64,000 nucleotides of DNA from CAVVJA01 sp963801715. Lineage in GTDB: Bacteria; Actinomycetota; Actinomycetes; Mycobacteriales; Jatrophihabitantaceae. The stretch spans positions 372,001 to 436,000 of the forward strand of contig CAWDGB010000014.1 in NCBI GenBank assembly GCA_963801715.1, in the 5' to 3' direction. The notes below the pieces were generated by a model that saw nothing but the letters and a program-made list of their open reading frames with translations, was not told the DNA's origin and made no database searches. The position numbers were made by a program, and so were the translations under genes. Shown here in pieces: positions 62,420 through 64,000 of the stretch. How positions within the stretch are numbered: the first letter of the stretch is position 1; the number at the start of each line of letters is the position of its first letter.

Positions 62420-64000
62420 ATGCGCATCATGGATTGGGTCGCGGCGAAGGACCCCGATTACCTGGCGCTCCGACGTGCGGTGCGGGCGGCCATCGTGGCG
62501 CCGATCTGCCTGGCGCTCACCGTCGAGGTTATCGGCGACGCCGCCATGGCGACATTCGCCGTGTTCGCTGCCATCGGCCTTTTGATCTTGGTTGACATCC
62601 CCGGCCCGATGAGGCAGCGCCTTGCGAACTACGCCGCGCTCGCCGGGGCGGGCGCCGTCCTGGTCTGCCTCGCCACGCCGCTCTCCGGCAACGTCTGGCT
62701 GGCGACGATCAGCATGGCGGTCGTCGGCTTCGCCATCGTCTTCGTCGGGGTCCTCAGCTCGGTGCTGGCGGCATCGACCACCGCCTTGCTGCTGGCCTGG
62801 ATCCTCCCGGTCTCGACGCAAGCCCCCGCAGCGGACATTCCGGCCCGAGTGTCCGGCTGGGGTCTGGGTTCCGCACTGGCGATCCTCGCGCTTGCGCTGA
62901 TATGGCCGCCGAAGGCTCGCGACCCGTTGCGCGAGCAGGCCGGCGAAACGTGCCGGCGAATCGCCATCCGGCTCCGCGGGCAGGCGACAGCAGCAATGGA
63001 TCGTTCGAGCGCACAGGCGCGGGCGGAAGATCCCGAGTTAGCGGCCGCCGCCGACGCGGCGATGAGCAAACTCAAGGGGACCTTCCGCCGGACACCGTAC
63101 CGGCCTACGACACTCTCCACGGGTGGTCGAGCGATGGTTCGAATGATCGACGAACTCGACTGGGTCTCGGTCGTCGCCAACCAGTACGGGTCGGCCGTCA
63201 AGCAGGCGCCCGCGGTCGCCGATGTGGCCGCAGTGTGGGACGCGGCCGCTGATGTCCTTGATCGATGCGCCGACATACTCGGTATGCCGTCAGACGCCAA
63301 TTCGCAGGCGGCACGAGCGGCGTTGGACGCTGCCCTGGAGCGACTCGAGGCTGCGATGCACGTTGTCCGGCACAGCGCCACAATTCGCAGCCAGCTGGTG
63401 TTTACGTCGTGTGAGCCGTCGTTCCGCGGCCAGGAGCTGAGCTACGCCGTGCGTCAGGTCGGCCGCAATGTTGCGCTGATGGCAGCGGCGGACGCACGGT
63501 CGTTTGTCGATCGGCTGCTTGGCCGCACGCCCGACATGCAAAGCTCGCTAGGAGTGGCACGGTTTCGTGCGCGATCACACTTCGACGTCCGGTCGGTGTG
63601 GTTGCACAACAGCCTTCGTTCGGCGGCGGCCTTGGCTGTCGCCGTTTTCGTGGCAACCACGCTCGGGGTGCAGCACTCATTCTGGGTGGTTCTCGGCGTG
63701 CTCTCCGTCCTTCGCTCAACGGCACTCAACACCGGACAGAACGCGGTGCGCGGCCTGGTCGGCACCGTTGTCGGATTCGTCGTCGGTGGCGCGATCCTGA
63801 TCGGAATCGGCACCAACACGGTCGTGCTCTGGGTGCTGCTGCCGATCGCGGTGCTCGCAGCTGGCTTTGCCCCGGCGGCCATTTCCTTCCTTGCTGGTCA
63901 GGCCGCATTCACGGTTGTGGTGGTGATGCTGTTCAACATCATCCACCCGGCCGGATGGCGAGTAGGTCTCATCCGCGTCGAGGACGTCGCAATCGGGTGC
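62420..64000 (+). CDS. FUSC-family membrane transporter (partial)
   Basis: An open frame from ATG 62420 (MRIMDWVAAKDPDYLALRRA) runs off the window (527 codons). Two blocks of TM helices (about residues 25-165 and from about 395) flank a soluble helical domain, the YccS/AaeB/FUSC architecture of aromatic-acid or small-molecule exporters. FUSC signature-like segments occur in the second block (SFWVVLGVLSVLRSTALNTG then QNAVRGLVGTVVGFVVGG). It is divergent from the membrane/DUF885/GDPD operon. The C-terminal end is not visible. Confidence 0.85.
   Translation, partial: MRIMDWVAAKDPDYLALRRAVRAAIVAPICLALTVEVIGDAAMATFAVFAAIGLLILVDIPGPMRQRLANYAALAGAGAVLVCLATPLSGNVWLATISMAVVGFAIVFVGVLSSVLAASTTALLLAWILPVSTQAPAADIPARVSGWGLGSALAILALALIWPPKARDPLREQAGETCRRIAIRLRGQATAAMDRSSAQARAEDPELAAAADAAMSKLKGTFRRTPYRPTTLSTGGRAMVRMIDELDWVSVVANQYGSAVKQAPAVADVAAVWDAAADVLDRCADILGMPSDANSQAARAALDAALERLEAAMHVVRHSATIRSQLVFTSCEPSFRGQELSYAVRQVGRNVALMAAADARSFVDRLLGRTPDMQSSLGVARFRARSHFDVRSVWLHNSLRSAAALAVAVFVATTLGVQHSFWVVLGVLSVLRSTALNTGQNAVRGLVGTVVGFVVGGAILIGIGTNTVVLWVLLPIAVLAAGFAPAAISFLAGQAAFTVVVVMLFNIIHPAGWRVGLIRVEDVAIGC

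Noticed and set aside
1..64000. CRISPR arrays, tRNA and rRNA genes
   Set aside because: No regularly spaced repeat array with unique spacers and no convincing tRNA or rRNA sequence was seen; the SD array at 31.3-31.7 kb has short motifs and unequal spacing and is not a CRISPR.

Overview
High-GC actinobacterial chromosome segment, most likely from a non-mycobacterial actinomycete. The evidence is a complete Pup-proteasome locus (mpa/arc, dop, pup, prcB, prcA, pafA, pafB, pafC), RbpA, an adjacent lnt-ppm1 pair, GTG/TTG starts and strong Shine-Dalgarno (SD) sequences. The genus cannot be fixed from the sequence alone.

Layout. (1) 1-16.8 kb is an accessory, decaying region. A few intact genes remain: an aminoglycoside-phosphotransferase-fold kinase, a fatty acid desaturase, a TetR regulator, two Hsp20 chaperones, a SAM methyltransferase and a PEBP-family protein. 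They sit among broken or truncated genes: two inverted mrr-type nuclease fragments, a VOC gene, IS110 and IS630 transposases, a second tetR, an alcohol dehydrogenase, a TetR C-terminus, a mug glycosylase and a tyrosine recombinase. A tetR/hsp20 divergent cassette with its palindromic operator occurs twice; the second tetR is dead but its operator is perfect. (2) 16.8-22.5 kb is a mobilizable-element remnant: an AT-rich leader with a 16-bp palindrome, a MobF relaxase-helicase with a frameshift, a small excisionase-like HTH protein and a tyrosine integrase. It abuts a HAD phosphatase gene. (3) 22.5-43.7 kb is conserved core: HAD, RecB-like nuclease, site-2 protease, TrmI tRNA methyltransferase, ferredoxin, then the proteasome/pupylation genes through pafBC and tatC. 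A diguanylate cyclase lies between dop and pup, and an ECF sigma/anti-sigma pair between prcA and pafA. (4) 43.7-64 kb holds a PPOX-fold protein, a zinc importer (znuACB) with its Zur regulator, a scrambled DUF222/HNH pseudogene, a Ski2-like helicase, a SYGQ-rich DUF4333 protein, a 5'-3' exonuclease, a PfkB kinase with a convergent LacI regulator, lnt-ppm1, rbpA, a GDPD/DUF885/membrane-protein operon and the start of a FUSC-type transporter running off the window.

How the genes work together. Pup is deamidated by Dop, ligated to substrates by PafA, unfolded by Mpa and degraded by PrcAB, while PafBC are the linked WYL regulators. ZnuACB and Zur form a zinc-homeostasis module with Zur-box-like sites in front of znuA and zur.

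The most unusual stretch is 31.27-31.74 kb, between dop and the diguanylate cyclase. On the minus strand it carries five near-perfect SD motifs about 77-103 bp apart, downstream of a sigma-70-like promoter, and they precede tiny ORFs. Two of these are near-identical 8-codon ORFs (MFAGQEWT and MLTGQEWT). Several otherwise conserved genes (mpa, pafC, a DUF3866 gene, a phosphatase-GNAT fusion) each carry a single apparent +1 indel, so base-calling error must be excluded before decay is inferred there.
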